DNA from: Paulinella micropora
Taxonomy: Eukaryota; Cercozoa; Imbricatea; Euglyphida
DNA: 64,000 nt
Assembly: GCA_009731375.1 (NCBI GenBank)
Contig: BJOX01000283.1
Location: 365,162-429,161, forward strand
Direction of reading: 5' to 3'
Part shown: positions 1 to 15,867 of the stretch, piece by piece
Layout: every line of letters starts with the position of its first letter
Position numbering within the stretch: position 1 is the stretch's first letter
Made by a program: the position numbers and the translations under genes
Notes under the pieces: model-generated
Told to the model about the DNA's origin: nothing
Seen by the model: the letters and a program-made list of their open reading frames with translations, nothing else
The model's database searches: none

Positions 1-280
1 AGGTCCCTGCGGGGGTTTAGGCCTCATACAATGTCATCATTGTAGCTTGCGCAAGCTTACGGTGCTCAAAACACTTGGACTAACGGCTTCCTTTTCTTTC
101 TCTTCTTCCTTATCCTCCCACTCTCCATTCCTAGATTGCCTTTTTCTTCAACGTCCTTCCTCCTCTTCTTTTTCCAGAACACAGTCTACCCGTGATTCCC
201 ATCCCGGACACATGCAGAGTACACAAATTATTGTTTGATGTGAAACTGCGTTCCTTTGCAAGGACTACATTCCTTTGCAA

Positions 281-286
281 CATCTC

Positions 287-320
<34 letters not shown>

Positions 321-352
321 ATTTCTGTCTGTCTGTCTGTCTGTCTGCCTGC

Positions 353-401
<49 letters not shown>

Positions 402-533
402 CATCGGGCTGGAATAGATGTCTATTCTTCGGATATACACAAGACAGAGAGAGAGAGAGAGAAAGATATATATATATTATATATAGAGAGAGAGAGATAG
501 ATAGATAGATAGATAGATAGAGATAGATAGATG

Positions 534-601
<68 letters not shown>

Positions 602-641
602 TATAGGTAGGTAGGTAGGTAGGTAGGTAGGTAGGTAGATG

Positions 642-695
<54 letters not shown>

Positions 696-696
696 C
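281..696. repeat. CTAT/CTGT then GATA microsatellite pair
   Basis: Positions 281-405 are CTAT with a CTGT core. Positions 488-696 are GATA with a GTAG core (about 605-640). The two tracts are reverse complements and could form a long hairpin. Open frames here are only Ser-Ile-Tyr-Leu repeats and are not genes. Positions 1-280 hold no gene I can support. Confidence 0.95.
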
Positions 697-941
697 TGAA
701 GAGCATCCGCGGCAAGAGGGCTGCAAGTGTTTGTTTGTGTGTTTATGTGTGTGTGTGTGTGTTTGTATGCGCGCGTGTGTGTTGTTACTACCGTATGGGA
801 CCAGGAGAGTAAGGATCCAAAGCAAGAGGGCTGCAGACAGAAGCGCGCCAAAGCTCTGTGCATTTTCCTCCGCATTGTGAGGATTTGCCGCCGCCAAGAG
901 GCTGGGCATCTGGGAGCGACAAACAGGAGACACGGAGATGG

Positions 942-1644
<703 letters not shown>

Positions 1645-2690
1645 CGAATTCGCTTAATTTTTGAGTTGATGTGATGGACGAGGAATATTGTCGGTTTATA
1701 ACGATACGTCATTTCGAGTCAAGCATCCCCGCACCTTCATTTCAACCACCATCTTTCAATGCACTTCCACACTCAGTACTATCTACCGGAGTCTTACCGG
1801 TACTATCTAGTACCGGTACTAGATGGTACCGGTACTCTCCACCACAAGCGGCAAATCGGCCGCAAGCCACCTGTTTTCAATGTGCGTTTGATCTTCTCAA
1901 GTGCCGGAAACCTTTGTGTCCTGTGTGTCTGTGTGTGGCAAGATGAGAAGGGGAATTATCCAAAAAGGACAACAACTTTTTCGGCAGCCCAAAGTGAGGC
2001 ACGAATTTATATCTGTTTCACCGAGAATCACCGGCTTTTTCGGGCGTGGCGAAGATGTGTTTTGGGCTCAAAAAAAAAACAAAAAAGGTTCTGCGCGATA
2101 AAGTCGGACAAAATATCGTTCAGTGGCATTATCAGAAAAAAATGTCGTAACTGGGCGATATCCGCAAATAGTTCCACCGGGCCGATAATAAAAATGCTAA
2201 ACCTATTGGGTTTTGCGTCATAATTTCTTTAGTTACTGTCCAACCACAAACAAAAAAGTTGTGAAACGTTTGTTAGTGGAGGACAGCATTTTATCGTAAA
2301 ACCCAACAACCTTAGCTTAGGAATATACGCAATTTGCGGACATCCGCCATGGGATATTTGAAATATAATGACACCGTCACAGACATATAGAGGAAAGGAT
2401 CGGGCTTCACTGCCCAGAAGACCCTCGGTGAGGTGGAAAAGCCCTCGCGCAAGCGCTTTTCCACATCCCCTCGGCTCTTGTGAGGGCAGTAAAGCCTCTC
2501 TTCCCTCATTAACTATAAGGTCAAGCTTCTATTTAGAGATAGAACCCAAGGAAACTACAAAAACGTTTAGCCTAAAGCCAAGCATTCATCGAGGTGGGAC
2601 CCCCCCTTTGTTATTAGATCTGTCATTGATAAAGAGTCTTGTTTAAGATTTCGTTTCTTCTGTTATTATAATTATTGCGGTTATTTTCCA
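1645..2690. other. Non-repetitive stretch without a recognised gene
   Basis: Ordinary-complexity DNA. It contains clustered copies of the palindrome TACCGGTA at about 1797-1835 and a hairpin at 2402-2496. Open frames up to about 150 codons show no recognisable domain and no clear coding character. Confidence 0.5.
2402..2496. repeat. Imperfect inverted repeat (hairpin)
   Basis: A left arm at 2402-2441 pairs imperfectly with a right arm at 2453-2496 around an 11-base loop. Each arm has a GC-rich segment and a shared GTGGAAAAGC-type inner end. It may be a small foldback element or structured RNA; no target duplication was identified. Confidence 0.6.
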
Positions 2691-2693
2691 GTT

Positions 2694-3572
2694 TGTTTTG
2701 TCTGTCTTGTCTGTCTTGTCCGTCGTGTGTCTTTGCCTGTCTTGTCTGTCTTAGTGTCTTAGTGTCTGTCTTAGTGTCTGTCTTGTCTGTCTTGTCTGTC
2801 TTGTCTGTCTTGTCTGTCTTGTCTGTTCTTGTCTGTTCTTGTCTGTCTTGTCTGTCTTGTCTGTCTTGTTTTGTCTGTCTTGTTTGCCTTCTGTCTGTCT
2901 GTCTTGTCTTGTCTGTCTGTCTGTCTTGTCTTGTCTGTCTTGTCTGTCCTGTGTCTGTCTTCGCTGTCTTAGTCTTTTCTGTCTTGTCTGTCTTGGCTTA
3001 GTCTTGTCTGTCTTCTCTGTCTTTGTCTGTCTTGTCTGTCTTGTCTTTTTCTGTCTTGTCTGTCTTGTCTTTTTCTGTCTTGTCTGTCTTGTCTGTCTTG
3101 TCTGTCTTAGTCTTGTCTGTCGTGTCTGTCTTGTCTCTCTTGTCTTGTCTGTCTTGTCTGTCCTGTCTAGTCTGTCATCTTGCCTGTCTTGCCTGTCTTG
3201 TCTGTCTTGTCTTTCTGGTCTTCTCTGTTTTGTCTGTCTTGTCTGTCTTCACTGTCTTGTCTGTCTTGTCTGTGTCTTGTCTGTGTCTTGTTTGTCTTAT
3301 CTCTTGTCTGTCTTGTCTGTCTTGTCTGCCTTGTCTTTCTTGTCTGTCCTGTCTGTCTTGTCTGTCGTGTCTTTCTTAGTCTTGTCTGTCTTGTCTATCT
3401 TGTCTGTCTTAGTCTGTCAAAATCGTGTCTGTCTTGTGTGTCTTGTCTGTCTTGTGTGTCTTGTCTGTCTTGTCTGTCTTGTCTGTCTTGTCTGTCTTGT
3501 CTTCTTGTCTTTCTTGTCTGTCGTGTCTGTCTTGTCTGTCAGATCTTCTGTCTTGTCTATCTGTCTCTGTCT

Positions 3573-3607
<35 letters not shown>

Positions 3608-3660
3608 TTGTGTGTCTGCCCCTGTGTCTTTGTCTGTCTGTTTGTCTTTCTGTCTGTACC
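2694..3660. repeat. TCTGTCTTG 9-bp satellite-like tract
   Basis: About 965 bp of a degenerate 9-bp unit (TCTGTCTTG) mixed with TCTG units. The Cys/Leu/Ser/Val-rich frames in it are repeat translations. Positions 3660-3990 are unique sequence with no supported gene. Confidence 0.95.
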
Positions 3661-3989
3661 ATGTCTTTGTTGAAGTCATGTTTCCCATGTTTCCTGTTCG
3701 GTTGCCGAGAAAAACACATAAACCCCGCAAAATTTCCAGAATCTGTAATAGTTATTTCGCATGGTTATTACCAGTATTAGAATTATCACAAAGTTCAATA
3801 GGCTATATTACTAGTATTACACTAACTCGATGAGGGTATCACAAAGCTGGGCACGTAATTTGAAACCCTTTTCGTCTCGACAAGGCCTTGTCAAGAAATT
3901 CACTGCGCTGTTTTACCTGATGGGAAAAAGTTAAAAAGAGCGTGAAATCGAGCCGGTTTTCTTATCGACTGTATCAGGAAAGGAATGAG

Positions 3990-6442
<2,453 letters not shown>

Positions 6443-6493
<51 letters not shown>

Positions 6494-6495
6494 CA

Positions 6496-6588
<93 letters not shown>

Positions 6589-6633
6589 TATTACTACTGC
6601 TTCTACTACTACTACTGGAACTTACTACCACTA

Positions 6634-6685
<52 letters not shown>

Positions 6686-6703
6686 TACTACTACTATTTA
6701 CTT

Positions 6704-6739
<36 letters not shown>

Positions 6740-6820
6740 TTACTACTACTACGACTACTCCGACAATGCTTTGCCCGATGTTTTGCAGCCCATCTGCAAA
6801 AGTTAACGCCTCCGTGCAAT

Positions 6821-6864
<44 letters not shown>

Positions 6865-6874
6865 NNNNNNNNNN
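6443..6874. repeat. TAC trinucleotide tract and poly-C gap
   Basis: A TAC repeat spans 6443 to about 6760. Unique sequence follows, then a C run of about 42 bases ending in a 10-N gap at 6865-6874. Poly-C next to a short gap recurs in this window and probably marks a sequencing failure. Confidence 0.95.
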
Positions 6875-6969
6875 ATAATAAGAAGAATAAAGTTAAAAAA
6901 AATTAAAAATAAAAAAGGTAAAATACTGGGAAAAGTGGCACCTTTCAATTTCCCAACAAAAAACACTAG

Positions 6970-7060
6970 ATCCTCTCCTCTCCTCTCTCTCCTCTCCTCT
7001 CCTCTCCTTATCTACCTTATCTACCTTATCTATCTATTTATTTATTTTATCTATCAATCA

Positions 7061-7116
<56 letters not shown>

Positions 7117-7129
7117 CTCTGTCTCTCTA

Positions 7130-7182
<53 letters not shown>

Positions 7183-7442
7183 TTCTCTCTCTATCTGTCT
7201 CTCTCTCTATATATATATCTATCTATCTATCTATCTATCTATATCTCTCTCTATCTCTCTCTCTCTCTATCTATCTATCTCTATCTCTCTATCTCTCTCT
7301 CTATCTATCTCTCTATCTCTCTATCTATCTATCTATATATCTATATATCTATCTATCTATCTATCTTTTTATCTATCTTTTTATCTATCTTTTTATCTAT
7401 GTTTCGTTCTATCTATCTATCTATCTATCTATCCATCTATCT

Positions 7443-7487
<45 letters not shown>

Positions 7488-7583
7488 GTCTCTATGTCTC
7501 TATCTATCTATCTCTCTATTTCTCTATCTATCTCTCTATTTCTCTATTTCTCTATCTCTCTATCTGTCTATCTGTCTATCTAC

Positions 7584-7622
<39 letters not shown>

Positions 7623-7641
7623 CTATCTATCTATCTATCTA

Positions 7642-7691
<50 letters not shown>

Positions 7692-7731
7692 GTCTATCTC
7701 TTTCTCTCTCTCTCTCTCTATCTATCTCTCT

Positions 7732-7770
<39 letters not shown>

Positions 7771-7783
7771 CTCTTTCTCTCTG

Positions 7784-7880
<97 letters not shown>

Positions 7881-7886
7881 CTCTCT

Positions 7887-7928
<42 letters not shown>

Positions 7929-7944
7929 TCTCTCTCTCTCTCTC

Positions 7945-7992
<48 letters not shown>

Positions 7993-8035
7993 ATCTATCT
8001 ATCTATCTATCTCTCTCTCTCTCTCTCCCTATTGT
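6970..8035. repeat. CTAT/CT microsatellite
   Basis: About 1 kb of CTAT tetranucleotides interspersed with CT dinucleotides. A short TTG tract follows before unique sequence that leads into the Kelch gene. Confidence 0.96.
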
Positions 8036-8249
8036 TGTTGTTGTTGTTGTTGTTTTTGTTTTCTTTCTTTCTTTCTCTTTCTGTAATTTTCTTAGGGAAA
8101 AGTTGTGATACAGGATGGACTGATGGAAGGAACGAAAGATAGGCTGTCAACAGTTTATCAGGCTTACCGTCTTTTCATTTGTCCTGTTCTCGTGTTTGAT
8201 TCTTTGCGCAGAATACGTGAACCGACAGTGCCTCGTCGGGACCTCTGCC

Positions 8250-9761
8250 ATGCCCCCACGAAAAAGGAGAAAAGTCCCGCTTGCTGCATCCTCTGCGCCC
8301 TCCATCACCGCACCAAGCTTGGATGACGACGACCCGCCTGCATCCTCGGCGTCCTCGTCGTCGTCCTCCTCTTCCTCGTCTGCTTCCTCTTCACGGGTCT
8401 CCCAGAACCCACATGCCGTCCAGCTGTGCAAGTCGCTGCTGAGCCTGCCAGAGCAGCTCAAGCTGGAAGGCGGTCGGTACGCCGACGAGAAGACCGGGTC
8501 GGATGTTTTTGAAGTGAACATCGACCGCGTACGAGGCAGCGTGGAAGTGCGGCATTTGCGCGAGAATCCGCGTGATTTGAAAACCGCAACCAGCGAGGCA
8601 AAGGAGCGTGTAGCAAACGTGATCGCGAAACGGAAGCAGGACATCGCGGGTCTGGAAAAGGAGGCTGCCGCTCTGAACACTCGCATGGAGCGGAGTACAG
8701 ACGAGCAGGAAGAAGAGCTGAGCAAGCAGCTGTATGGCATTCGACGCATGATTGGCAAACACAAGGACGAGTTGGAGGAACTCCAGCGCGACAATATGGT
8801 GGAGGTGGAGGTGGAAGTGGAGCGCGTGAGCACTCGGGTGGAGTTGGTGAAGGAAGAGACCGTGAGGGTGGAGAGGGAGAAAATGCGGGTGCCGAGGAGC
8901 GACGCGGGTATATATGTGTTAGGTGGAGGTGTTGGGGCTCCAGGGAAGGAGTATTTGCAGACAGTGGAGCGATACAACGCAGCAGAGAACAGGTGGGAAG
9001 AGTTGGCTGCAAACATGAGATCCAAACGGTGGGGTTTCGCGACTGCAGTAGTAGGGGATGTGATCTACGCTATTGGAGGGGCGCATGCTGGCGTTTCGTT
9101 GACGTCGGTAGAGCGCTTCAGTCCGAGGAGCGGGAGCTGGGAGCCGGTGGCGTCGATGCCGACCGGGCGAATGGGCTCTGTGGCGGGTGCAATTGATAAC
9201 AGCATCTACGTCGCGGGCGGCAAGCACCCTTCCACTGTGCGTCGCTTTGATGTGGCAGGCAACAGGTGGGAGTACGTAGCACCGATGATCTGTGATCGAT
9301 ATTTGGCAGGAGGAGCAGTTCTTGGAGGGCTGTTTTATGTAGTAGGAGGCCAACACTCTGGTATGACCATATTGCGTTCTGTAGAAAGATACGACCCAGG
9401 CAGGAACGAGTGGGACTTGGTGGCTGCCATGAAGACAGCAAGATGGGGATGCGCAGTTGCGGTGCTGAAAGGGCGCATGTACGCCATCGGTGGCATGAAC
9501 GAACGGGCTACAATCTTGTCGTCGGTCGAGCGCTATGATCCAACCAACGACAGGTGGGAAGACGTGGCGCCGCTGACTGGTCCACGTGAGGATGCATGCG
9601 CGGCTGTGCTGGACGGGCGGCTATACGTCATGGGGGGTCACTGTGCTAACGAGGTGGCGCTGTCATCTGTGGAGCGTTATGACGAGAGCCGCAACTGTTG
9701 GGAGCGGGTGTCCGACATGACCACAGCGCGTAGGGCTGCTGCTTGCGCAGTGGCCAGCTAG
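8250..9761 (+). CDS. Kelch-repeat protein with N-terminal NLS and coiled coil
   Basis: Intact intronless frame of 503 residues. I chose the ATG at 8250 because it begins a basic, NLS-like run (PPRKRRKVP); an in-frame ATG at 8196 would add 18 unremarkable residues. Residues 20-50 are Ser/Asp-rich low complexity. Residues about 107-215 are charged and coiled-coil-like. From about residue 218 to the end there are six Kelch blades, each with a hydrophobic-Y-x-x-GG core (YVLGGG, YAIGGA, YVAGGK, YVVGGQ, YAIGGM, YVMGGH) and the downstream Tyr/Phe and Trp positions (VERYDP...W). Six blades are the size of a complete beta-propeller. Such proteins are often substrate adaptors or scaffolds, but no BTB, BACK or F-box is visible, so the partner is unknown. 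The TAG stop falls at the end of the last blade and a microsatellite begins 3 bp later. This is the best-preserved host-like gene in the window. Confidence 0.9.
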   Translation: MPPRKRRKVPLAASSAPSITAPSLDDDDPPASSASSSSSSSSSSASSSRVSQNPHAVQLCKSLLSLPEQLKLEGGRYADEKTGSDVFEVNIDRVRGSVEVRHLRENPRDLKTATSEAKERVANVIAKRKQDIAGLEKEAAALNTRMERSTDEQEEELSKQLYGIRRMIGKHKDELEELQRDNMVEVEVEVERVSTRVELVKEETVRVEREKMRVPRSDAGIYVLGGGVGAPGKEYLQTVERYNAAENRWEELAANMRSKRWGFATAVVGDVIYAIGGAHAGVSLTSVERFSPRSGSWEPVASMPTGRMGSVAGAIDNSIYVAGGKHPSTVRRFDVAGNRWEYVAPMICDRYLAGGAVLGGLFYVVGGQHSGMTILRSVERYDPGRNEWDLVAAMKTARWGCAVAVLKGRMYAIGGMNERATILSSVERYDPTNDRWEDVAPLTGPREDACAAVLDGRLYVMGGHCANEVALSSVERYDESRNCWERVSDMTTARRAAACAVAS

Positions 9762-9763
9762 CC

Positions 9764-10085
<322 letters not shown>

Positions 10086-10331
10086 TGATTGCGCTCACCT
10101 CCAAGATCAGACATTAGTAACTGCACCCAATTAGAGGCTTCTGCCAGAATGGCTGTTACTTTTCGACAACGTAGTTATCAGTGAGCAACCCATCGTTGCT
10201 ACTCTAGGGTATTTGAGCGCCATGAACCTGAATCAGAGGTCCACTTTGTCAATCCACGGTGAGGTGCACTGCAGCCTTCAAGTTCGTTAATATTAAGGTT
10301 GTGTGCGTAGGAGTCTCAGATCGGATAAGAT

Positions 10332-10332
<1 letters not shown>

Positions 10333-10409
<77 letters not shown>

Positions 10410-10420
10410 ANNNNNNNNNN
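10333..10420. repeat. Poly-C run ending in a gap
   Basis: About 77 C residues followed by a 10-N gap at 10411-10420. This is an assembly weak point. No gene is visible between 10085 and 10470. Confidence 0.9.
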
Positions 10421-10470
10421 TTGTCAATGTTAATATCAGTGTTACATGATTTTCAAGACACAGGATAAAG

Positions 10471-11220
10471 AGACTCATGATTTCCTGGCCGCCCCGGCCC
10501 GGCCAACTGTTTATCCATAATATCACTGATGCTCATGATTAAAATTCAAAAAAAAAAAAATCTGCGCTGCAAACATGATTTCAAGTCTAACCGTTCAAGT
10601 ACAATAGTTTTTAACTGTTTTTTCTAAAATTGCTTTCAAGTTTCAATTTATGATGATATACTTATTTGACTGTGACTTGGCCTGTAGTTCCGAGGCTTTA
10701 ATAAAAACAAAAGACTCATGATTTCCTGGCCGCCGGCCCCGGCCCGACCAACTGTTTATCCATCAACATTACTGTGTACAATTTCAAGTGTCCGAAACTC
10801 AGCCAGCGAATTTGAGTTAAGGGTCAGACTTCAGATTAGCGGTCAGATTTTAGATTAGTGGTCAGAATTCAAATTAGTTCAATTTAACGGTAATATTTCG
10901 CAAAAATTATGCAGATTTTGCGGACGGATATAGCCGTTAAGTTGCACTAATTTGAATTCTGACCACTAATCTGAAATCTGGCCGCTAACTTCGGATCTGA
11001 AATCTGCCCCTTAACGGTGCCACAAATTCTATGACTGAGTTTGACACTTGAGTGTACCCAGTAATATCACTGATGCTATGTCAAAATTCAAAAAAAAAAT
11101 TCGCAAACATGATTTCAAGTCTAACCGTTACAATAGTTTTAACTGTTTTTTCAACTCTAACATTGCTTTTTCAATGATGACATACTTATTTTGATGACAT
11201 ACTTATTTGACTTGGCCCCC
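10471..11220. repeat. Tandem duplication of about 210 bp, second copy carrying a MITE
   Basis: Copy 1 (10471 to about 10690) and copy 2 (10711 to about 11220) share GACTCATGATTTCCTGGCCG, then TATCACTGATGCT and CAAACATGATTTCAAGTCTA. Copy 2 is longer because a 290-bp element sits inside it. Copy 1 therefore serves as a natural empty-site control. Confidence 0.85.
10772..11061. mobile_element. MITE 1, 290 bp, TA target site, long palindromic arms
   Basis: The ends are CTGTGTACA and, reverse-complemented, CTGGGTACA. Homology between the two halves continues inward for about 110 bp (CAAGTGTC, AAACTCAG, GGTCAGAATTCAAATTAG), so it folds into one hairpin. TA flanks both ends (10770-10771 and 11062-11063). 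The empty copy at 10518-10519 has a single TA, giving a 2-bp TA duplication as in Tc1/mariner-class elements. There is no coding capacity. The loop at 10884-10940 resembles the core of a second element at 34395-34668. Confidence 0.85.
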
Positions 11221-12060
11221 GCAAGTTGAACTTGAGTTAACCTTGGCCCGGGTTCAGACGGGTTCTGGCACGGTCGGAAAAGACTCTGATTAGGAACAAC
11301 TTCACGGAGATAAAAGTATGATGGAAGACTCGTTACTATTAATAGTACAGTAATTGAGTTAAGAGGGTGAATTATTACAATATTAGACAAATACTTCATC
11401 CCTCAGTTCGTGGCAATGGTGTATCATCTGTCAAAATAGTGGTTCAATCAGTGGCACGGTAAGCTTAACCCCGCACATGATCCGCATCTTGTCAGTGAAT
11501 CAACCGTGACAATCTTTTTAAAAATAAAATACAATGTTTGGGACTTGCATATTTTATTGTTAATCATTAATGTTAACACCGCTCAAAATAACAGAGATGA
11601 TAACACAGTCGAGTCAAACCATGGCAACGCACTTGTCCGCGTAGGAGTGTGCCAAGTCACTCAGTGAAGTTCTATGGGGCTGCAGTTGAACTTTCATCGA
11701 AGACGCTGTATAGATGCCGCCTTGAAGATGATCCATCTCAATACAATTAAATTCGAGTACCAACAATAATGAGACTGTACAAACATTGAAACAGGTATAC
11801 ACAAATTAACAGCAAGGGGTGAGCAGGGATATACGTCATCCGCAGGCTGTAAACCCCCAACAGTACCAAATAGCTAGATGATAAAAAAACTTAAAGGTTA
11901 AGGTAAGTATGAGTCGAAATAAGATTGGTCCGTTGGCCTCCTTTGCAGGCATGTGATAGCCCAGGTCACTTTAAACCGCCTCATTCTGCTTCTTTTCCAT
12001 CGCCTTCTTCATCATTTGGTCTTGCCAACGACCAATAAGGAAACCCCTACAGCCATCATA
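11221..12060. other. Unique non-coding stretch
   Basis: AT-rich ordinary sequence with only short frames. No domain, RNA gene or repeat recognised. Confidence 0.45.
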
Positions 12061-12069
12061 CGGCATATA

Positions 12070-12490
12070 TCAATACCCCTTTTTCTATCCATCTAAGATC
12101 TACCTAACCAATCTAAATCTACCCAAGCAATCCAAATCGACTGAACCAATCCAAATCTACCTGACCAATCTAAATCTACCTAACCAATCTAAATCTACCT
12201 AACCAATCTAAATCTACCCCAATCTAAAATCTCCCTAACCTACCTAAATCTCCCTAACCTACCTAAATCTACCTAACCTACCTAAATCTACCTAAATCTA
12301 CCTAATCTACCTAAGCTACCTAGTCTACCTAATCAATCTACCTAATCTCCCAAATCAGTCTACCCAACCTATCTACCCAACCTATCTAATCTACTAATCT
12401 ACCTAATGTACCTAATCTACCTAATCTACCTAATCTACCTAATCTACCTAATTATCTATCGTACCTAATCTACCTAATTATCTATCGTAT
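12070..12490. repeat. CTACCTAAT-type 9-bp degenerate minisatellite
   Basis: Degenerate units of CTACCTAAT, CTACCTAAC and AATCTACCT. The sequence recalls telomeric CCTAA motifs, but the unit is 9 bp and imperfect, so I do not call it telomeric. Confidence 0.85.
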
Positions 12491-13334
12491 CTGTCTGTCT
12501 TACCCTCCAACGGCAAGGGTGGAAAGACCAACCACCTGGATGGTCCTTTGAAGGGGAATGACGTACAGAGGAATGGCCTCAGCAATTGGAGTCGGATCGA
12601 ACATAGCTAGGTTTCTACATATGTGCGTGTATGTTTATGTGTATGTGTTTGTCAGATATGTATATCATACATGTATGTCATGTGTGCCATGTATGTCATG
12701 TATTTCATTTGTCATTTATGATGTTTGTCATGCATGGTCATGCATGCCATTCACACACCATAGAAAGTCGTTTCCTGTTGCAGAGCAACCACAAAACGAA
12801 GCACAGCCATCACTTGGAAGAAGCACAAGTTGCGTTATGTGGAAATCGAGGCCAAAATCCAACCCGTGCAGATGAAAACAGGCTCTGTTCTGGAGAAACA
12901 ACGACAGGGAGAAAATGTGAATGGAAGACCTTGGTTTTCCAGACCGAAACTTTGTAAGTTTGTCTCAAGGAAACTTGTGGTAAGGTCTCCAACGAACGAA
13001 CTTGTGATTCTTGTTCGAGTGGTTCAGAGACAGGCATGTGGAACGAGAGGGCCCGGCCGAGTCTTTTCCCACGTTTTCATGGCTGAAATCCCGGAAAGTT
13101 GTTCTTTCCAAAAAACGTCAGAAACAACCTTGCTATACCCAAACTCTCGAACATCCAGCCAAACCACCTGCCCTGGACACACAAGACTCCCAATCAGCTG
13201 GAAGATTGCCAAGCATCCAGAAAATGTGGAGAAATTCAAAATCATTAGACTATCATTTTTATCAGCGAACATTTTTTATAGTCTTTGTCTTGTCTGTCGG
13301 TGGTCTCTCTCTTCTTCTTCTTCGTTTTTATTGG

Positions 13335-13655
13335 GAGAACAATTTTTACAATCGGACTCAAGGATCGTCCACGTGAAAAGTATAGCTATTAAGTCATACC
13401 TTTATCTAAGGTGGAAACCTAGTTATTAAATCGAGCGTATTAATTGAAAGTATTAATATTAGGTCGCTTGGTATTCATCTTATTCGCTTTTATTGAGATA
13501 ACAATTTTACAATCGGGCTCAGGGAACGTCCACGTGAAAAGTATAGCTAGTAAGTTATACCTTTATCTAAGGTGGAAACCTAGTTATTCAGTTGATCGTA
13601 TTAAAGGAAAATATTAAATTTGTATTTAGCGGCTCGGTATTACATATATCTAGTA
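13335..13655. repeat. Tandem duplication, two copies of about 155 bp
   Basis: Copy 1 (13335 to about 13490) and copy 2 (about 13495 to 13655) share ACGTCCACGTGAAAAGTATA-like blocks and CCTTTATCTAAGGTGGAAAC. Sequence between 12500 and 13335 has several overlapping open frames but none that I can support as a gene. Confidence 0.8.
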
Positions 13656-13767
13656 TTAATATTATTAATATTAATATTTATGTTTAGATATATTCAGTAG
13701 TGATAATATTATATTATGATATGAATATATATGTTATTGTAAAAGTGTAGTAGTTTATGTCTGGCGG

Positions 13768-14165
13768 CCCCCCCCCCCCCCCCCCCTCTCCTTCTCTTTT
13801 TTTTTTTTTTCTTNNNNNNNNNNNNNNNNNNNNNNNNNNNNNNNNNNNNNNNNNNNNNNNNNNNNNNNNNNNNNNNNNNNNNNNNNNNNNNNNNNNNNNN
13901 NNNNNNNNNNNNNNNNNNNNNNNNNNNNNNNNNNNNNNNNNNNNNNNNNNNNNNNNNNNNNNNNNNNNNNNNNNNNNNNNNNNNNNNNNNNNNNNNNNNN
14001 NNNNNNNNNNNNNNNNNNNNNNNNNNNNNNNNNNNNNNNNNNNNNNNNNNNNNNNNNNNNNNNNNNNNNNNNNNNNNNNNNNNNNNNNNNNNNNNNNNNN
14101 NNNNNNNNNNNNNNNNNNNNNNNNNNNNNNNNNNNNNNNNNNNNNNNNNNNNNNNNNNNNNNNNN

Positions 14166-14201
<36 letters not shown>

Positions 14202-14219
14202 TCACTCTCTCTCTCTCAC

Positions 14220-14271
<52 letters not shown>

Positions 14272-14337
14272 GCTCGCTCTCTCGCTCTCTCGCTCTCTCT
14301 CTCTCTCTCTCTGTCTCACACACACTCGCTCTCTCTC

Positions 14338-14379
<42 letters not shown>

Positions 14380-14390
14380 TGTGAACTTCT
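13768..14390. repeat. Poly-C, gap and CT microsatellite
   Basis: A C run at 13768-13786 is followed by a T-rich tract, a gap at 13814-14165, and CT dinucleotides with CACA interruptions. Confidence 0.92.
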
Positions 14391-14391
14391 G

Positions 14392-14496
14392 TATACACAC
14401 ATATACATCACATACAAATACACACTTGCACATACACACGTACACACATACATACACACATACACATACATACACATATGTGTATGTGTATGTGTA

Positions 14497-14553
<57 letters not shown>

Positions 14554-14612
14554 GTGTACAAAAAATACACACGCATACACACATACACATACACACATGC
14601 ACATGCATACAT

Positions 14613-14644
<32 letters not shown>

Positions 14645-14670
14645 GCATATACATATACATACGCATACGC

Positions 14671-14757
<87 letters not shown>

Positions 14758-15129
14758 TATGTACATACACATACACATACAGACACACATACACAAACAC
14801 ATACACATAAAATATACACATACACATACATACATACATACACATTCACATTCACATACACATTCACATTCATATACACATTCACATACACATATACATA
14901 TACATACACGTACATGCACATGCACATACACATATGCATACACATACACATACACATACACGTACATGCGCATGCACATACACATATGCATACACATACA
15001 CATACACATACACGTACATGCGCATGCACATACACATACACATACACATATACACACACATACACATACACATACACATACACATTCACATACACATTCA
15101 CATACACGTACACATCCCACCCACCCACC

Positions 15130-15160
<31 letters not shown>

Positions 15161-15335
15161 GTATATGTACATGTATATATATACATAAATGTATATATAT
15201 ATATATATGTATTAAAATATATATACACATACACATACACATACACATTCACATACACATACATATACACATACACATACACATATATGTACACATACGC
15301 ATACACATACACAGACACATACACANNNNNNNNNN

Positions 15336-15381
<46 letters not shown>

Positions 15382-15850
15382 CATGTATATATATACATAA
15401 ATATATATATATATATATGTATTAAAATATATATATGTATACATATATATATATACATTCATACATACATATGCAGAAACACATACACATACACGCACAT
15501 ACACATGCACATGCACATACACATACACATACACATACACACATACACATACACATACACATACAAATGCACATACACATGCACATACACATGCACATAC
15601 GCATAACGCATACACATACGCAGACACATACAGATACACATACACATACATACATATACGCACGCATACACATTCACATTCAAATTCACATTCACATTCA
15701 CATACACATACATATACACATACACACATACACTCATACACACATTCACATTCACATTCACATACACATACACATACACATACACATACGCATACACATA
15801 CACACATACACATACACACATACACATACATATACACATACACATTCACG
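14392..15850. repeat. ACATAC hexanucleotide array
   Basis: About 1.45 kb of ACATAC/CATACA units, with a TATGTG block on the opposite phase at 14475-14558. The array also includes local variants (CATTCA, CACGTA, CATGCG), two AT-rich islands (about 15150-15230 and 15365-15455), and a gap at 15326-15335. Confidence 0.95.
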
Positions 15851-15867
15851 TGATTGTGTTCGTCCTC

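Noticed and set aside
1797-1835. Clustered TACCGGTA palindromes as an operator
   Set aside because: No gene or promoter context; most likely chance or slippage within a short palindromic repeat.
8147-9025. Minus-strand 292-codon frame opposite the Kelch gene
   Set aside because: Shadow of the Kelch coding strand; Ser/Arg-rich without domain.
12070-12490. Telomere-like repeats
   Set aside because: The unit is a degenerate 9-mer (CTACCTAAT), not a clean CCCTAA-type array, and it lies inside unique sequence.
12830-13429. 199-codon plus-strand frame
   Set aside because: Runs into a tandem duplication, has no recognisable motif, and competes with equally open frames on other phases.
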